A stretch of DNA of 7,699 nt, taken from the NCBI GenBank assembly GCA_002469765.1, contig DKNS01000102.1:5677-13375 (forward strand), read 5' to 3'. This document shows, piece after piece, positions 6,099 to 7,699 of the stretch. Under the pieces are notes generated by a model. The model ran no database searches and had not been told where the DNA came from. It saw nothing but the letters and a program-made list of their open reading frames with translations. How positions within the stretch are numbered: position 1 is the first letter of the stretch; each line of letters begins with the position of its first letter. This stretch comes from Flavobacteriales bacterium UBA7382 (GTDB lineage Bacteria > Bacteroidota > Bacteroidia > Flavobacteriales_D > Sanyastnellaceae). The translations under genes were made by a program, and so were the position numbers.

Positions 6099-6114
6099 AT
6101 AAATCAAGATTTAT
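6099..6114 (+). promoter_or_regulatory. A/T-rich palindrome covering the rpsD start codon
   Basis: ATAAATC at 6099-6105 and GATTTAT at 6108-6114 are perfect reverse complements separated by AA. As RNA, a 6-bp stem with a CAAG loop is possible, and it would include the first two bases of the rpsD ATG (6113-6115). Six A-U pairs make a weak stem, so it would open easily. It could mark a translational control site for S4, a known autoregulator in other bacteria, or simply be an unstructured A/U-rich start region of the kind favoured in genes lacking Shine-Dalgarno sequences. The second is at least as likely. Confidence 0.25.
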
Positions 6115-6718
6115 GGCACGTTACCGCGGACCCAAATCCAAGATCTCACGTCGCTTCAAAGAGGCGATTTTTGGACCAGATAAGGCGCTTGAGCGCCGGC
6201 CTTACGGACCTGGTCAACACGGCAATACCCGTCGTCGCAAGAAGGAGTCACAGTACTCCGGACAGCTTGCGGAAAAGCAGAAAGCGAAATACACCTACGG
6301 CATCTTGGAGAAGCAGTTCTCCAACATGTTTAAGGCGGCCAATGCGAAGTCAGGCATCACTGGTGAGATCCTCCTCCAGTTGTGCGAGCGTCGCTTGGAC
6401 AACATCGTGTACCGTTTGGGCATCGCCCCCACGCGTCGAGGTGCCCGTCAATTGGTGTCGCACCGTCACATCACTGTGAACGGTTCAGTGGTGAACATCC
6501 CTTCTTACCGTTTGCGTGAAGGTGATGTGATTGGCGTTCGTGAGAAAAGCAAGTCCCTCGAAGTGGTGACTGCTTCCCTCTCCAACAGCAACCAAAACCA
6601 CGATTGGTTGAACTGGGATGGCGCGGCCATGTCCGGAACCATGATCAACATTCCTTCTCGGGATCAGATTCCAGAGAACATCAAGGAGTCTTTGATTGTG
6701 GAATTGTATTCTAAGTAA
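6113..6718 (+). CDS. rpsD: 30S ribosomal protein S4 (uS4)
   Basis: S4 is a primary 16S rRNA-binding protein that nucleates assembly of the 5' domain and lines the mRNA entry tunnel; in E. coli and Bacillus it also represses its own operon. The 201-residue protein starts MARYRGPKSKISRRFKEAIF and has the block RPYGPGQHGNTRRRKKESQY (29-48). An S4 RNA-binding domain covers about 92-155, with RRLDNIVYRLGIAPTRRGAR (93-112), SHRHITVNG (116-124) and REKSKSLE (143-150). It ends IPENIKESLIVELYSK, a form I recall from Bacteroidota S4. The N-terminus has no zinc-binding cysteines; the only cysteine is Cys91. rpsD lies inside the alpha operon, as in Proteobacteria and Bacteroidota, unlike Firmicutes where it is elsewhere. 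Confidence 0.98.
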   Translation: MARYRGPKSKISRRFKEAIFGPDKALERRPYGPGQHGNTRRRKKESQYSGQLAEKQKAKYTYGILEKQFSNMFKAANAKSGITGEILLQLCERRLDNIVYRLGIAPTRRGARQLVSHRHITVNGSVVNIPSYRLREGDVIGVREKSKSLEVVTASLSNSNQNHDWLNWDGAAMSGTMINIPSRDQIPENIKESLIVELYSK

Positions 6719-6739
6719 TCCATCCCTGAACCTAAAGAC

Positions 6740-7699
6740 ATGGCAATTCTCGATTTTCAGCAGCCGGACAAGGTCATCATGATTGACTCAACCGACTACA
6801 ATGGCAAGTTTGAGTTCCGTCCATTGGAGCCAGGGTTTGGCTTGACCGTCGGCAACGCACTTCGTCGCATCTTGTTGTCTTCCCTCGAAGGCTTTGCAAT
6901 CACCAGCCTCCGTGTGGAGGGAGTCGACCACGAATTCAGCACCATCAAGGGTGTGGTGGAAGACATGACGGAGATTGTGTTGAACCTGAAGCAGGTTAGA
7001 TTCCGCCGTCACATTGAAGACACCGACCACGAGTCAGTGACGGTCTCTGTGAAAGGACAAAAGACGTTCACGGCGGGAGACCTCGGCAAGTTCACCTCCG
7101 CTTTCCAAGTGATGAACCCTGACATGGTCATCTGCAACATGGACGAGTCTGTGGAGTTGAACCTCGTGCTCAACATCAGCAAGGGACGTGGTTACGTTCC
7201 GGCTGAGGAAAACAAGCGCGAAGAGACTCCTGTGGGCACAATCTCCATCGACAGCATCTTCACCCCGATTCGAAATGTGAAGTACGAGATTGAAAACTTT
7301 CGTGTGGAGCAGCGCACCGACTACGAGAAGTTGATTCTCGAGTTGGACTGCGACGGAAGCATCCACCCCAAGCAAGCATTGCAGGAAGCCGCGAAAATTC
7401 TCATCCACCACTTCATGTTGTTCTCTGACGAGAAGATTTCTCTTGAGCCAGAGGACAGCAACGTGGAGGAAGAGTTTGACGAAAGCAGCCTGCACATGCG
7501 TCAGTTGCTCAAGACCAAGTTGTCGGACATGGACCTCAGCGTTCGTGCTTTGAACTGCTTGAAGGCGGCTGACATCGACACCCTCGGCGACCTCGTCGCT
7601 TTCAACAAGAACGATCTGCTCAAGTTCCGCAACTTCGGCAAGAAGTCTCTGACAGAATTGGAAGAGCTCGTCGATGGCAAGAACCTTGCGTTTGGCATG
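6740..7699 (+). CDS. rpoA: DNA-directed RNA polymerase subunit alpha, 3' end cut off
   Basis: Alpha dimerises to start RNA polymerase assembly, and its C-terminal domain contacts UP-element DNA and activators. The visible 320 codons run without a stop to the window edge; homologues of about 330 residues suggest only some ten are missing. The N-terminal domain (about 1-232) shows VGNALRRILLSSLEGFAITS (37-56), the dimerisation helix, and HEFSTIKGVVEDMTEIVLNL (64-83). An acidic linker (about 236-250) leads to the C-terminal domain: LSVRALNCLKAADIDTLGDL (266-285), then LLKFRNFGKKSLTELEELV. Arg269 corresponds to E. coli Arg265, the main UP-element contact. ATG at 6740 is 21 bp after rpsD. rplQ would be expected next, outside the window. 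Confidence 0.97.
   Translation, partial: MAILDFQQPDKVIMIDSTDYNGKFEFRPLEPGFGLTVGNALRRILLSSLEGFAITSLRVEGVDHEFSTIKGVVEDMTEIVLNLKQVRFRRHIEDTDHESVTVSVKGQKTFTAGDLGKFTSAFQVMNPDMVICNMDESVELNLVLNISKGRGYVPAEENKREETPVGTISIDSIFTPIRNVKYEIENFRVEQRTDYEKLILELDCDGSIHPKQALQEAAKILIHHFMLFSDEKISLEPEDSNVEEEFDESSLHMRQLLKTKLSDMDLSVRALNCLKAADIDTLGDLVAFNKNDLLKFRNFGKKSLTELEELVDGKNLAFGM

Noticed and set aside
7034..7495. Minus-strand open frames opposite rpoA
   Set aside because: They mirror the conserved rpoA reading frame and have no independent features.
1..7699. A novel defence, mobile or biosynthetic system hidden in the window
   Set aside because: Nearly every base is accounted for by conserved translation, export and transcription genes in a familiar order. 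No repeats, transposase remnants, foreign-looking genes or unexplained open frames were found.

Overview
The window is a stretch of a bacterial ribosomal-protein superoperon: the end of the spc block joined directly to the alpha block. Fifteen genes lie head to tail on the + strand with almost no spacing. The order is rpsN (3' end only), rpsH, rplF, rplR, rpsE, rpmD, rplO, secY, map, infA, rpmJ, rpsM, rpsK, rpsD, rpoA (5' part only). The minus strand carries no credible gene. I see no mobile element, CRISPR array, tRNA, rRNA or integration scar.

The organism is most probably a member of the Bacteroidota, perhaps a Flavobacteriales-like lineage with moderate GC (about 55% in a sample line). 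Four things point there. The gene order is secY-map-infA-rpmJ with no adk, and rpsD sits between rpsK and rpoA. The S4, S5, methionine aminopeptidase and SecY sequences resemble that phylum as I remember it. None of the 14 visible start codons has a GGAGG-type Shine-Dalgarno sequence. S14, L36 and S4 are all zinc-free forms. The assignment rests on recalled family patterns, not on a database search.

Layout: positions 1-2734 encode small- and large-subunit proteins S14, S8, L6, L18, S5, L30 and L15. Positions 2731-4077 encode the SecY translocon channel, whose start overlaps the end of rplO. Positions 4085-5115 encode methionine aminopeptidase, which trims new proteins, and initiation factor IF-1. 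Positions 5126-6718 encode L36, S13, S11 and S4. From 6740 to the window end runs the RNA polymerase alpha subunit, lacking only its last few residues. The genes therefore jointly supply ribosome assembly, initiation, N-terminal processing, export and transcription.

Spacers are 4-30 bp except the 63-bp one between rpsM and rpsK, which can fold. A short A/T palindrome covers the rpsD start. These two sites are the only structure not explained by the genes. No stretch over 300 bases lacks a gene. I found no convincing previously undescribed system here; the region is a conserved housekeeping operon.
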